From positions 2,340,375-2,404,374 of the forward strand of contig JAKZAN010000002.1 of NCBI GenBank assembly GCA_023053545.1: DNA of 64,000 nt, written 5' to 3'. Positions 19,717 to 37,135 of the stretch are shown in pieces; the first letter of the stretch is position 1, and each line of letters opens with the position of its first letter. The notes under the pieces were generated by a model. It saw only the letters and a list, made by a program, of their open reading frames with translations, had not been told where the DNA came from and searched no databases. The stretch is from Lepidurus packardi (lineage: Eukaryota > Arthropoda > Branchiopoda > Notostraca > Triopsidae). The position numbers and the translations under genes were made by a program.

Positions 19717-21061
19717 CAAGATTAATAACTTATGTTTCAAATCAAGATTAACCTGCTACAAAACAAGTTTAATGGGGTCTGAAATGAAGATTATCGTATA
19801 CCTGAGCAAATTTTTTAACTGTGATACATTTTTTTTATGAAAATGTGCCACTGAGGTATGCTTTAAATCGTGCTTAAATTATGCTCAAATAAGATGAAAT
19901 TATTAGCATGAAAGTGAAGTTATTTCTGAATGAAAGATAAAATTGAGATTACAATCAAGTTGGAATGATGAAATTTAATACACTGAAGACTTAGATTCGA
20001 TCAGGAATTACATCCCACTTTTTTGAGGACGTAAAAGGAAGAAAATGATGGTATATTGCTGCGGAGGCTGTGGAATCATGCAGAGGAAGAGAAGGGATAT
20101 ATAAGAGACCGAGCTGGAACTTATAAGAAAGTGCTCCAGCACAGCATCACAGCCAATAAACCCTGCTAGGAAGCAAGAGAAAAGCCTCTTCGTTAGGAGC
20201 TATTCACAACAAGGCCCCAAAAGGGGAGATCAAGCTTATATACTGGCTTCAGTTTAAGGAAAACTTGGCCTCGGTCCTCCATCCACCCTCCTCCCTTGCT
20301 CCACACACATACACACGACATGATGAAAGCCATAGCAATTTGTTCTAGTAGTTCTTGTAGGCCATGTTCTAGGTTGAAACAAAACTAGGAGCCGGTGTGT
20401 ATGTGTGCCATAATATAAAACTTCTTGCGCCACTATCTAAAACTACCGCTTGGTTGTTGTTTCATCCCCCCAGATCTTGAAAAGCGAGTTGGGAGGGAGG
20501 GATAAAACTCCCAAGAATGAAAAGAACTTCGTCGACTCTGAAACTTGGGTCGTTCTCCCACAACAATGAGTAACATAACCTCCCAGTGCCGTTACGGTTT
20601 TACTTTTACACCATACCTTGGAAGCGAGAAAGTGGTGGCGCTACAACAAGCCCCCCAACAATGAAATTTCAGAGCGGCTCCTCCGCTATAAAACTCCCAT
20701 AGACGGGGAACACACACGTGGGAGATGCAGCTCAAGCATAGTGATCCTCTGAAAGACTCCATTCTTGTCACTTGGCCACGCAAATGGGACCCTTCACACC
20801 TCTTAAAGGTAAAGGGGTTAGAAATAGACACCCTTATCCCCACATCTTAGCCCCCTTTTGCAACCCCCTCATCCTTTAGGAAACGCCAAAGCATCCTTCT
20901 AGCCAAACAAGTAAAGATGGTACTGTAACTCTCAAGTCTCTCTCGTAAATTGGTTTTATCACCACGATAATGATTCTTCCGGACAATGGACACGTGGGGT
21001 CCAACAATTAGCCCAGTCGAGGTTTCCTCACGTCCTTAATTGTATACCTCATCAAGCATCT

Positions 21062-21067
21062 TTTATT
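21062..21067 (-). terminator. Candidate poly(A) signal of Runx gene B
   Basis: AATAAA on the - strand, about 360 bases beyond the stop of Runx gene B. It is suitably placed for cleavage and polyadenylation but unproven. Confidence 0.35.
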
Positions 21068-21429
21068 TTTCGGATCCTGCTTGCTCTTTCTCTCTTTTTT
21101 GCCTCTTAAAACTAAACAAATTGACGCTCTAACGCGAGGATGTAGTGGTAGTCGAGTTTTCTTGTGATCATACGCAAAAAAGTGTTATTAACACACAAGA
21201 ATGGGGGGAAAACGCCACACGCAAGAAAAATAATAACGAGCACGCCAAAATCTTGAAACAACTTGAAACAATTCAACACTATTGCAGCTTCTGTAATTAA
21301 CAAGTGCTTAGGAATTTCATCATGTCTGGTAATTATATATATATTTATAGATTTATAATGTGTGTTAAACAAACTTTGGGAATGATCGCGGGTTTGTGTA
21401 GAATATGAAGCACTTTTCTGTGGTCTTTT

Positions 21430-25901
<4,472 letters not shown>

Positions 25902-28193
25902 TTAAAACACCGTGAATTTTGGCCAAACTTGTCGTTGTGTTTGAAGAAAAAGTGCTAAGCAATGGTGATGTTATGTGCCTTTGCCTCTCTTCGTCCAAGC
26001 TTCTCGTCTGAAAGTGTAGTGCCCAGGCTTCTCGCCTTAGTGGCAGCGCGTGCGGGAGTAGTGGATGGCCCCGCAAAGCCCACCTTATCATACCGAGGCT
26101 CCCGGTTTTGCGTTTGAGACATCTACTCCATGTTGTACCGCGGCCGGCCGCCGCTGAGGTCTGCCCCTGTGGCCGACGCTGTCGACGCCGCGTGGTCCGA
26201 TGCAACGCCCCCTTTGGCTGCGGCGCCCTGCCTTTGCCTTGTGCTTAGCGAGCCTCATCCTCGCTTCGGATACACACTCACACACATATTCATCATCACA
26301 TCATCCGCACCTGGCCAGAAAGCGAGAAAGCAGCCCACCCCCACAAAAAGGCCATATGACAATTTGGAGATACAAAACCTTTCGGTGCGCTTCAGCTACC
26401 ACACCCCCTTGCTGGGGGTAACAAGTTGGCTATATAACTTTTTTTCTCCGTGCTTTTGCTTTATTAGGATTCAGCTCCTTAATCTCGATTCATTCTAATG
26501 GAAGCTTCCAACTTGGCTTCACATTAAACTTGATAACGAACCTTCCCATCGTTATCTATCTTTCTACTTTTGGGCGTTTCTTATAACTTCAACTTGTACG
26601 ATATTGCTGGATGGATTCATTTGCAATACCTTTTTTCAGATTTGCAATTAGTCAAGTCAGCCAGTTATGTTGTAGAAACTAGACAGATACTAGGTTTGAG
26701 GATTTAGTTTAGTTGAAATGAATGCGGAAGAAAAAGTATTGGGCAAAGAATTGCAAGAAACGTTTTAGAGGGTTTTTGTTAGATTCGGAGAGGTTTCTAT
26801 TTTCCATTATTTTTCAATAACTAAGGAAAGGGTTTGATTAACAATGGTAAAATTAGATTTAAGTGAACGAACTATTATCCGAATTTTGGTTGAATTATTG
26901 TACTGACGGGCAGAAACGCTTCATTAGATAAGAGAATTTGCAATGAAAAGAAATTTTTAGTAAAATATATACGAAAGAGGCACGAAATTTCTCTTACAAT
27001 GTGGATTAACTGGGATCATCAAAAGGGTCATCGTCTTATTTAAGTATAAATCAATAAAGTATAATTAATTAATGAAATTAACTTGTCTTAATTCAAATTA
27101 TCTAGTGAATGTATCAACTGTATTTTTATTTTTAAAATCCCTTGCTTGACGTTCTGCTTAATGCGGACAAAATTGAATACTTTAGAAGTGGTATTTTGCT
27201 TTAGTCATTAGGTAGTATTATTATTTCCTAATTAATTAATTCAATCATGTCTAAAACATTTGGGGGGGGGGTCTACTTTAGAGTTTAAGAATTCGTTGCT
27301 TGAATTCATTTAAAGACTGCTCATTACCACCCCACATTCCCCAACAGCACTCATCCGAGACAAAGATTCTCAAATTCCTCGTCCAATACCTCGTCTATAA
27401 AAACCTTGTTTGCATGCCACAACTGCAGAGTATTTCCCCCCAAATCCCCTCTCTGTGTCTCTTCAAGGCGGAAGATCACTGTAAAAAGAACCGAGGACAC
27501 ACAAAAACCTTGTCAACAATGTCACATATACCTTTTCCCCCTTGCTTTTCCTCGATAACATTGATCCCAATAGTCTTAAAACCCAACAAATGCAACAAAA
27601 CCTTGCTAATTAATTTTAGCTGATGACGAAGACAATAGGGACCTAATAAACAACCCAAAAGGAAGGTGGGGGTGGGGGTGGGTGCCTTTTTGCTCTTCAA
27701 CAGTATCATTATCAAGCCCAAGCAAAGCCCATGACACAAATGTTGTATAAATCCTTCTTCGCCTGTTGGTTCCCGATTCCAAGTCCTTCGTTTACATTGC
27801 CAGTCCTCTCCTCCTCCGGCTTTAGAAGAAAAAGAAAACGGGAGGATTTCCAAAGACACAAGATGCTTACCCCCCATCTTTCGTCATTTTCCGTAGATAC
27901 TCTCTCAACCCTCAAAATCCTCAACCCTTTTTTCCCTCCCACCCCCGCACCCCCTTAAAAAAGGGTCCCAGAAACCCCCATTTGCCGCTATCCATGGCTT
28001 CATCCTGATGTCTCTTCTCGCTCGCTCTCTTGTGTGCTCGTGCCTTACTTCTTGGACCGATAAGGGGGACTGGGCTTTTCCCGCCCAGGCCCCATTGCAA
28101 AAGAGCATCATCCCAAAGGCTGGGGACTGGATGGCTTTTAATGAAGGTGGAAGATGAGCCCGTAAATTTCACGGCGTTCAGGAGCCGAGGCCT

Positions 28194-28226
28194 TATAATA
28201 TATGCTCCTTGGGCTGCTCTTCAGTC
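28194..28226 (+). promoter_or_regulatory. TATA plus initiator core-promoter-like arrangement
   Basis: TATAATATAT starts at 28194 and TCAGTC, matching the arthropod initiator TCAGTY, lies at 28221-28226. The initiator A sits 29 bases after the first T, the usual TATA-to-start distance. No downstream coding exon is recognised on this strand for several kilobases, so this could drive a noncoding transcript or be coincidence. Confidence 0.3.
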
Positions 28227-29348
28227 GTCCTCGTCGTCGTCGTCGTTTTCTCTCTGTGCGCTCTCCCGATCGCATATAGGGCTTTTAATTACGAGCCTGT
28301 TATCGTAGCCGAGGCATCCGACAGTGACGTGTGCCGCCCGTAGCCGTAATGAGCCTGGGGCACTTTCACCTCATCTTCGTCTCATCTCCCCTCACCTTTA
28401 AAGCCTTTCCCACCTCATCACCTGGCCTCTTTTTCTTTGCCTTCTTTCTTTATTTCCCCCCAAAAAATCAAGAAAAAAGGGCGGAAAATAGGCTTTTCAG
28501 TTTCCCCTGTAAAAAAAACAAGCCAATGCTCTACCCACCCCGAAAGCCAATGTAAGTAAGTTGCGAGTTGGGAAGCGGGGCAACAAGCGAGCAACAGAAA
28601 GAAAATTAAAACAAAAACACACCAAAAAAAGAAGGGGAAAAGGAAGACAGGCTCGTCTTCTCATTAAGAAGACCTAATTATCATCGATTCCGGAGAAAAG
28701 CATTCGCCTCGGCTGCTGTGGCGCGGCACGGCTCCGCCTCGCGATATAAAACGACGAAACTTTATATTTAGAAAGCTTTTGCTGTGCTTCCCGCTAACAT
28801 ATATCCACAACCGAATCGAAGATCAACCTAGTTTTCCAATTTCCTCTCAAACTTGAACGTTTTTTCAAGTAAAGGAAGTTTCTTGGTCTATGATGAACAC
28901 GAGATATTTTGTGGGGGCTTGATACCCCCTCATCCTTCGGTTGGCTTCTCCAATGTTGCTATACTGACTTCATTAAAAACTGTGCAAGGAACCATCAACA
29001 AAAAACAATACCAGACGACCGGTAAAACAACAGCACTCGTTAAACGCATTTTTTTGGAGAGGGGTTGAAAATATTGGGAAATAATTTCGAGGTCAATTAT
29101 TTTTCTGACATAACGACAAATATCCACCAAAAAATAATTTGATTATCTTGCATTTTAAATTCTCTATGATTTTTTTAATTATCTGCAACATTAAAAAAAT
29201 TAACCATTCTAATTAATTCTTATTAACGTGCACTGCAAGTTCCTGTTGGTTTAAAATTGTAGTCATATACTGATTTAGAGTCTCGAATTCATTCTATGAT
29301 TATGATTATTCTCCTACATTTTAAATGATCTAATTAACTCCAGACTTT

Positions 29349-29382
29349 GCAGCAAATATGACTGCAGACTATCTGCGGGGTT
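29349..29382. repeat. Short dispersed repeat, copy 1
   Basis: These 34 bases, containing AATATGACTGCAGACT, match 31189-31222 at 30 of 34 positions in the same orientation. On the - strand both copies keep one frame reading TPQ(I/L)VCS(H/Y)ICC. The flanks do not align, so this is a small shared segment of unknown origin. Confidence 0.45.
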
Positions 29383-31188
29383 AACTAGGGACTGTCCTAT
29401 CATGAAAAATGGGATTCTTTAGCTTTGGTTTAAGATAAGTCGGGAAATAGAGTCGACAGAAAATGACAGAAGAAATGGGGTTTGAACTTTTTTCTTTTTG
29501 TATTCTTTGGATGGTCCATGATATAATATAAATGTATATGTGTGCATCTCCTATATGCCCATTGCTTTTGATAGGATTTTACGGTCACTTGCTACCAAGC
29601 CCTAAACCGTGCCTGCTGCTCCGAGTTGTGCGAGTGTATGTGTGGGGAGGGGAGGGGTGGGGGTAGGAGGAAGAGGAAAAGCTGGTGCTCCATATATGCT
29701 GTGAAGACAACTTGCTGCATCAATGCATTTGCCTCAACAATGCCCAGCTTTGGCTCCTTAAGCCAGATTGCACCCTTCTCACACTGAATATACTCCACTC
29801 ACGCTATACAACTCCATCATCTCTCTCTCTCTGTTTGCTTCAAGTCTTCTCCCCTTTTTGCACTAAACGCTATTTTTCCCCAAAAAGTTGATTTGAGTTT
29901 ATTTTTAAACCTTTTCATTTTATATTTTAATTCCGTATGGAGTAATTGCTGAAGTATAGTTTCGTAGTGAATATAATAGAGGATATATCCCATATGTGAT
30001 CTTTTTTCGGTCACACGGGGATGATTTCTGAGATTTTTACCTAATTTCGAAACGAAAGACAGTTTTTCCTCTCCGTTTACTTTCTTTTCGAGCACGAAAG
30101 GCCGACTATAAGTTTGGTCAAGAGGTCAAGCTTTTTTAGTTATTTTTTCTTCCATGGGTTTGTTGTTTTTATACATGAAATGACAAGTGATGCTGGGGGA
30201 ACCGACGGAGATGCTAAGAGCATCTTTGATGTTTGTCCAACACACTTTGTCCTCTGTGTGGCTTTGATGTTTGACCCCATATTGAATCCTTGAGCCCAGT
30301 TTTACAGTATACCAGGAGTCCCCAGAACAACCTGGCATGGGCGAACGTGCTTAATTTGCATTCTTGAGAAGCAAACTTGGCTCACATGACACCTCCAACT
30401 TTTCAAAGAGTGAGAACACCCCCAGTTTCAACTCAAGACGAGAGAGAGAGAGTTACCTTTGCGTGGAGTACATCACCAAAAGCAAAACAGGACTCAAGAC
30501 TTGCCAGCAATTTGTATCAGACTTAAAAGAAATTATCTTTTGCTACACAAGAAGTTTTACGAGACTGATCCACTCGTGATTCTCCTGAATCTCAAAAACG
30601 AGGATTTGGCTAAATTTCATGACGTCGGGGGTTTCGCAGTCTCTCGTTTTCATAAACACATTATACGCTTCCTTCTGAAGCGGAAAAGCCTTTCGCACTA
30701 TACCTAATTAATGGGATTAGTAAATTAGCACAATGGGTCAATAAATGTCTTAATCCTTAAAATTGTTCGTGTAAGTAAATAAGTGTACAGTCGATAAATG
30801 AAAAGAAAGCTAAAAGACTGATAGAGTGTTCAATTATTTGCAACAATATGTTTATATATATGTTTATTTATTTTTGTACTTTGTTTAAGATACTTGAATC
30901 CTATTTAATATAATACAATTAAAAACATCCGTTTTATGCATAGCATCTCGCACATTTAATTACATTTCCAATTTCCTAGCGGGAAAACTAATGAGGGAAA
31001 ATGAGTGACGCCATCAGCGACTTGCCGAGCGATAGAGGACTCAAGGATGACTCAAGCAGTCACGTGGGCCGCTTACCAACCATATACCATCGTATAACTA
31101 ACTCGTTTAAAATACGCAGGGCCAACCGGTAAACCATAATCCCCTGCAGGCAAATAAGGAAAGAACCTCGATTGGGGTTTCCATTCTC

Positions 31189-31222
31189 GCAGCAAATATA
31201 ACTGCAGACTAATTGCGGAGTT
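31189..31222. repeat. Short dispersed repeat, copy 2
   Basis: Counterpart of 29349-29382, 1840 bases downstream, with 4 mismatches in 34. On the - strand it sits inside an 80-codon open frame (31302-31060) that has no recognisable family. Confidence 0.45.
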
Positions 31223-33153
31223 GAGCTACACGCAAACTTGTCATATTCCAATACACATGTCATGCAAGCACACCGCCACTCTGCCCTCAGGGCCTTTTTC
31301 ATGTGCGCAGTATAAACCCTTCACTGGTTACTGTTATTCATTGAAAATTTCCTGTATCAAATATTGAAAGATACAACACTGAACCTTCGCCTTCACAGCA
31401 CAATGATTAATGATTTGCGTGAAGCTTTTTAAGTCCTCAATGTCGCCCTTGGAATTATAAACTTACAAATTCGCTCCCCCCCTTCAAGTAAAAAGACGGA
31501 TAGAGTACCGTGGGCTGGGCATCGTGGGGGGTATTGCCCTGCCGCAATAACAAAAAGAAGAGTGGGTCCAAAGCAGAGCCGTTATTGTTATCCGCTACGC
31601 GCTACCCTCGGCGCTCGAGTCGTTCAAGTATGCATGAGGACGCGGCACCAGGGAGTATACGGTACGTGGTGGTACAAACGTTGGCACAAGCCCGTTCGCT
31701 TTCTCTCCCATCCCAAGACAACTAAACTCCCGCGCTTTTCTAATTCCCACCCAGCTATCAATAATAGAGTAGGACCTTTCTTCCGGCCGCTAGCTAATCC
31801 CTTGGTACGCCGCTGCTCCACGGAGACGTGTCTTGGAGAATCAACCAGCCAACACACAAAGTCAAACCCAAAAGGAGGGGGGTTGCCCTCCATTCCCCAC
31901 CAACTTCCCGCCACGCAGAAAAGGAAAATGACGTTGATGGTTTGCATAAAAAATGAGCCTCGCCTTCCACCCTTCACCTCCTTTTTGGCTTCTAGTAATT
32001 CATTGCGAGTCAAGCTAAAAACCTCATGCCCCGTCCACTAAATTAAAAAAAGACAAAAATAAGGCATTGAAATGCAAAAAAGTAAGTTAAAAACAACCGG
32101 GACTATAATAGCAGTAGATCCAACCCACACAATGAAATCCTTCAAGTATTGAGACAAGTATTCCAAAAAGCCGAAGAATAATATTTCCTCTGCGCTCCAA
32201 AACCTATTGGGGCACTTTTCAATGGCGTTGATTTGGCTCTTGAAAAGCTGCAAAAGCTTTCATCTCCCGCCACTCCAAGCCGTTTCACATTCCAGTGCCT
32301 TTTCCACACAAAAACTATTTCTCGTTAAATTCATAAGAGTGGTGGATTTTTGCCTTATAAGAGTGGTGTCTTCTTTAACAATAATTGCCTCCTTATAAAA
32401 ATACTGCATAATATCTTCTCAATACCATACGCATAAGCCTACTGTACAATTAATATAATACAACTGTAATATTAGACAATTATTAGATAACTGCAACTGT
32501 AACAATAGATTAGTTATCAAAATTTACTTACTTAACAGTGAATAAATACAGTTAACAATAATCTTTTTGACCGCTGCACAAGTACTATGTATTATATAGT
32601 TATATACCTTAGGATCGCCAGGAATTTAAGTAAAATATTACATTAGTGTGGACGTTTAAGTGCAGCACACTTGTACCGCCCCCCACCCATCATGATGGGC
32701 TTTTATGCACGGGCAAATATACACAACATGTGTACACATACACAAAGTTTGAGCCCGAAGAAACCCCGTTATTAGGTTTACTGTCAACTTTACTCGGGAA
32801 ACACACGCGAAGCCCCCGAAATGCCTGGCAGGCAAAACGAGCATCTCTGTCTCTACATAGGACGTTTCGAACTTAACCTCGTCTGCAAACGGCGGAAAAA
32901 CGAGACAATGTCCCCCAAAAAGCAACGGTGGATTGATATACTTTCAGGTCCCAATCGCATTACTCTTGCAAATAAGGAACCCAAAGTGCCTTTCTGTCCT
33001 GCCCCGACTCTCTTGGCTCGCTTCTATTCGCTTGTAGCCCCTACCAGAATTCCCAACAAAACAGCAAGAAATCAATTAAAAATAAAAACACGCGGTTTTG
33101 ATAACTTTTCCCCAAAATGATGCCAAAAAAACGTCAGAGACAAAATCAAAATC

Positions 33154-33159
33154 TTTATT
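33154..33159 (-). terminator. Poly(A) signal of the BTB/zinc-finger gene
   Basis: AATAAA on the - strand lies 50 bases beyond the TAA stop at 33209, a normal distance for a compact 3' untranslated region. Confidence 0.65.
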
Positions 33160-33208
33160 CCTGAAAAAAAAAATCATCACTTAGATTAACTGGCTTTGTA
33201 GGGTTTTT

Positions 33209-35145
33209 TTAGCTCTCGGGAATGACAACTTCAAAGGTCCATGGCTCTTCACCAGTGACATTCGTGGGCGTTTCCATAATATGCATCATGGATTGGGTCA
33301 GGACCAATTCGCCATCCCCGGCCACGGCTTCCGGCACGACTTCCAATGTAATTATGGAATGAGCTTGGCATTCCGCTAGTGAAGGTTCCAGATGCCTTGC
33401 AGAGTGCGATTCCAGTTTTTGCGAGCTGCTAAACCGCTCATGACAGGTCGGGCACTCCAAACTGGCCATCGAGTGGTTGTAGAGATGTTTGGCCAGTTTC
33501 TTCCTGGTGGCGAAAGTTTTGGAGCACGTGGAGCAGTCCAGCCCGGTATGAGTGCTGAGATGTTCCTTTAAAGCCGCTTTTTGGCGAAAAGCTTCGTGGC
33601 AGAGATGGCACACGAAGGGTTTTTGCCCAGTGTGCACCCGCTCGTGCGCTTCCAAATTAGCCACGTACCGGAAACTCTTTTCGCAGTAGGAGCAACGGTA
33701 CGGGCGAGCCTCACTGGAGTGCACGTACAAGTGCGCCTGGAGATGTTTCTTTTGAGCGAAGCTTTTCCCGCACGCTTCGCAAACAAAGTTGCGCTCATCC
33801 GTGTGCGTAATCTGGTGGTTTTGCAAGATATATTTATTGCGAAATCCCCGCCCGCAGACGTCGCAGAGGAAGGACTTCTGACCCGGTTCGCGCTCTTCAT
33901 GATGGATCCGATGCAGCGCGATCGCTTTGCGGTTGACGAAATTGCGTCCGCAGTATTCGCACTGGAAACCGTCTCCGTCTTGTTGCTGGCCATCGCAGCG
34001 ATGCGCGCGTAGTCCTTTACGTTGGGAAAACCTTCTAAGGCAGATCTCGCAGCCGTACGGTTTCTCAGACGAATGGATGTTCAAATGCTCGCTCAAAGTG
34101 CTCCGGTGTGCGAAACTGCGTTTGCAGATTTCGCAGACGAAAGGTTTCTCGCCAGTGTGCGTCCTCATGTGGGAGTTTAACTCTGTGGGGTAGCGGAACG
34201 TCTTGTCACAGTCCGAACAGTGGTACGGACGCTCTTCTGAATGCGTTTTCTTGTGCAAGATGAACAATTTCTGGTCAATGAAAGTCTCGTTGCAAAAAGA
34301 GCACAGGTAAACCGTTTCTGAAAAATCACTTTCAGAGATTTCCTGGTCAAGTACGTTTTCCTCGCGTTCTTCCTTGATCTGATCTTCCTGGATCACTTCA
34401 CGGCCTCTGGACAGTTCAGACTTGATGATTTCGTAGAACCGGGACGGTTTTCGAATTCGGGAGCTTCGTCTAACAGATGCCAGCTCGGGAGGATCAATCC
34501 GAGGACTTAAGTAGACCGATTTTTTTGGCTTTACGGGATTTTTGAGCGAATCTACCTCCATGGTAACATATTCCTGCTCTTCATTTCCCTCAATCAACGC
34601 TTGAGGTATTTCGGGTATGCCGAGAGTGAAAAGAACTTCAGAAGTGGGTATAGGCAAGCCGAGCAAGTTGACTAACGAGAAGAAGCTGGAAACTTTCTGA
34701 GAACTTAGTATAATTTGCCCCGTGTAGATGTAGTTCTTAATCCAGGACAGTTCTTCGTAGCTGTGAATTAATTACTTAATTAATAACAAAGAACTAAGTG
34801 GGATTCTTGGAGTGTTTTAGAGGATTTTAGAGTCTACTAATACCTCATTCCTGGACAAATAATATGAGCATCTGTGCAGGGGCAGAGCTCAGACAGGATT
34901 TTGTCGAAAATGGGACTCGCTGCAGCTAAGAAAAGTTTATGGCAAAACAAAGTGTTCTCTGGACTTGGGTTTCCTGTTGGGTTATCACTTGCCCATAAAT
35001 AAGCGTCAGGTTTTGCAGCAGTTTCTAAAGTATTCGAGCTGACAAGGTGAGGTAGGACGTTTCCAACATAAGACGGACAAGCCAGGCTGATTAATACGTC
35101 CTTCTCTTGGCCGGGGCTTGCCATACGAGTAAAATCTTGCTCCAT
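33209..35145 (-). CDS. BTB-domain C2H2 zinc-finger transcription factor
   Basis: This is probably a nuclear DNA-binding regulator. Two exons, 35145-34844 and 34760-33209, join in phase 2 to give 617 residues. The N-terminal part reads as a divergent BTB/POZ dimerisation fold: a CHKLFLAAASPIF core in exon 1, and YEELSWIKNYIYTGQI then FFSLVNLLG at the start of exon 2. A basic stretch (RRSSRIRKPSRF, about residue 200) and an acidic linker follow. Eleven C2H2-type fingers run from about residue 252 to 560, most with TGEKP- or SEKP-like linkers. The fourth (CEICLRRF...HRC) lacks a normal last histidine spacing. An in-frame TAA lies just before the ATG at 35145, which fixes the start. I cannot name an ortholog, because arthropods have many ZBTB-like genes. 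Confidence 0.85.
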
Positions 35146-35862
35146 TTAATAAGCTAAGTTAATTTTATAAGTTTTAAAATCTTACGCTAGCTGTACTTTT
35201 TGCAAATTACCTAGCGTTGTAGATAATTTGGACAATTTCTTGCTCAAAGACCTCACGTTTTGAAGGTTTGTTTATTTCAAGAAGAATATTTGGGCCCAAT
35301 TTTTGACCGGGGGAGGGACAGACACGCCACCTCTTGAGCAGTACCAGAAGCTTTCGGCTTTGGGGCGTGGGAAAAGACGGGCAATTTGAATAAGAAGAGG
35401 GTTGTTTTGGCACTTACGGTTTCGGCGATCCCGGTGTTCTATGAAGGTGCTAGTGATGAGATGATGGAGAGAAACCTTTGACGTAATTGACTACTTGAGC
35501 ACGGTTTAGGTTTAGGGCGTAGCAAAGGAAAGGTACAGTGGAGAAAAACAACAATAATGATTTGACTTACGGTTTCGGCGGTCCACAGTAACTAAACGAA
35601 GATTTAGATGAAGAAAGGGAACTGGAAGGAATGGTTTTTGTGTTTATGGAGAAGCAATGATCCCCGACGGGGCTGAATGGGTTCCAATATGTTCCAAGCG
35701 GATACCAGAATGTAATTTCGCGGGCTTTCGGTATTTGGTGTTCGACAACAGCGAGAGGCGAGTAGAGAGTCGGCATGCACTATTCCGGTTCATGGATTTG
35801 AAGGGCTGCAATTGACCTGAAGTAGCACGTGTAGAAGTCCTGAAACACAAAATTGCCGAAAA
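35146..35862. other. Head-to-head leader region between the BTB/zinc-finger gene and RPF2
   Basis: About 700 bases separate the two start codons, so this is probably a shared promoter region. On the - strand it has several exon-like units with good splice donors: CGCCGAAACC|GTAAGT occurs twice, ending at 35571 and 35418, and ACGCTAG|GTAATT ends near 35210. An AG at 35840 precedes a possible exon of 35839-35571. An acceptor-like TTAACTTAG lies just before the zinc-finger ATG. These are most simply alternative 5' untranslated exons of the zinc-finger gene, although the unit at 35776-35571 has an open frame starting MPTLYSPLAVVEH. Confidence 0.45.
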
Positions 35863-37065
35863 ATGGGGGTTATTCAACGAGTTGTGTAAGTTCTTAACTT
35901 TAAAAAACCCCTAAATAATTATGTTTATTGAATTGTAGGAAACCTAAGACACACAGAGCTAAACGCGCGCTAGAAAAGCGAGCGCCTAAAATCGAAGAAA
36001 ATCCGAAGCAAACAGCTTTCTTACGCGGAGCTTCTGCGAGTGATTTAGTTTTCCGATGCATGAAAGATTTGGTAAGATTTATCTTCTCACCTCTCTAAAT
36101 TATTCTAAACGTGATTTTTCCAGTACGCACTGAAACGTCACAACTCTGTCTTATATTCCGATAAAAAAGACCTGAACCCATTTGAAGACATAACAAAGAT
36201 CGAAAACTTCAACAAGAAATATGACTCCTCATTATTCACGTTCTGCTGTCATAACAAGAAACGACCCCATAATTTGATCCTCGGCCGAATGTACGATCAT
36301 CATTTGTTGGATATGGTCGAATTGGGCATTGATCAGTTCAAATCTTTGCAAGAATTCCAGAATGCTAAGGTCACGGCCGGTTCGAAGCCATGCCTCATAT
36401 TCGCTGGCGAGCCATTTGAAACTAATGTCGAGTTACAGCGTCTCAAGAACTTATTTATCGACTATTTCCGCGGCGAAGTTATTACGAATTTACGATTAGC
36501 AGGTGTAGAGCATTTACTGAGTTTCACAGCCGGAGAAGGCAAGATTTATATGCGAAGTTATAAGTAAAACAACCTTATCTCGTCTTCCCTTAACAAATTT
36601 AAGTTATAAACATTTACTTTAGAGTTCTGTTGAAGAAATCTGGCGCTCTGAGCCCCCGAGTTGAATTAGAAGAGATTGGACCGAGTGTAGACTTCGTTAT
36701 GCGTCGTTCCCAATTGCCTTCAGCAGACTTGATGAAAACTGCATTGAAACAACCCATCCAAGCTAAGGTAAGCTTTTACTTGGCGTTTACGTGTCGAGAA
36801 AGTTTTTAACTTTTGTTTCATTTCTTTGCAGCCGAGAAAGACAAAGAATATTACCAAGGATCCATTCGGCTCCGTTATGGGACGAGTTCATATGGAGCGC
36901 CAGGACATGAAACAATTGACGCTGAAGCGACCTAAAGCGTTGAAAGGTGAAGGCAAAGGCAAGGCATCACCTAAACGAAAAAAGAAGACAGATGCTACAA
37001 GCACTGGACCCAAAAAGAAGGCAAAGAAGGCTAGGACTCCCAAAACGAATCAACCATCTGAATAA
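35863..37065 (+). CDS. RPF2: Ribosome production factor 2 homolog (Brix domain)
   Basis: RPF2 works with RRS1 to bring the 5S RNA-protein particle into the 60S pre-ribosome in the nucleolus. Five exons fit: 35863-35885, 35939-36071, 36124-36563, 36623-36767 and 36832-37065, giving 324 residues, close to the family length. The N-terminus, RVVKPKTHRAKRALEKR, is the expected start and is only found by joining a 23-base first coding exon. The Brix core contains HNKKRPHNLILGRMYDHHLLD, KPCLIFAGEPFE and the FTAGEGKIYMRSYK end. The last exon has FGSVMGRVHMERQD and a lysine-rich tail typical of nucleolar proteins. The gene is convergent with DDX10, with 70 bases between the stop codons. Confidence 0.95.
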
Positions 37066-37066
37066 A
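37061..37066 (+). terminator. Poly(A) signal overlapping the RPF2 stop codon
   Basis: AATAAA covers the last base pair of the final glutamate codon and the whole TAA stop. If it is used, the RPF2 3' untranslated region would be only some 10-30 bases long and would end before the oppositely oriented DDX10 stop at 37136. Confidence 0.5.
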
Positions 37067-37135
37067 AATCATGGAATACAGCACACATTATCTCCAATTC
37101 AAATCAAATGTATTTTTTACTGTTTTTAAAATTAT

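Larger units (their letters stand above)
6643..21429. other. Intergenic tract between the two Runx genes
   Basis: About 14.8 kb separates the two stop codons. It contains CT-rich and A-rich tracts (for example 7165-7205), AT-rich stretches (9120-9400, 14280-14700), microsatellites, a MITE at 17.3-17.7 kb, a perfect hairpin at 19.7 kb and a GC-richer patch at 12.2-13.1 kb. I see no multi-exon gene. The 3' untranslated regions of both Runx genes must lie at its two ends. Confidence 0.6.

Noticed and set aside
31562-32041. 159-codon open frame on + with an overlapping 129-codon frame on -
   Set aside because: Both strands are open, neither has a domain, and the composition is arginine/lysine/proline-rich without pattern.
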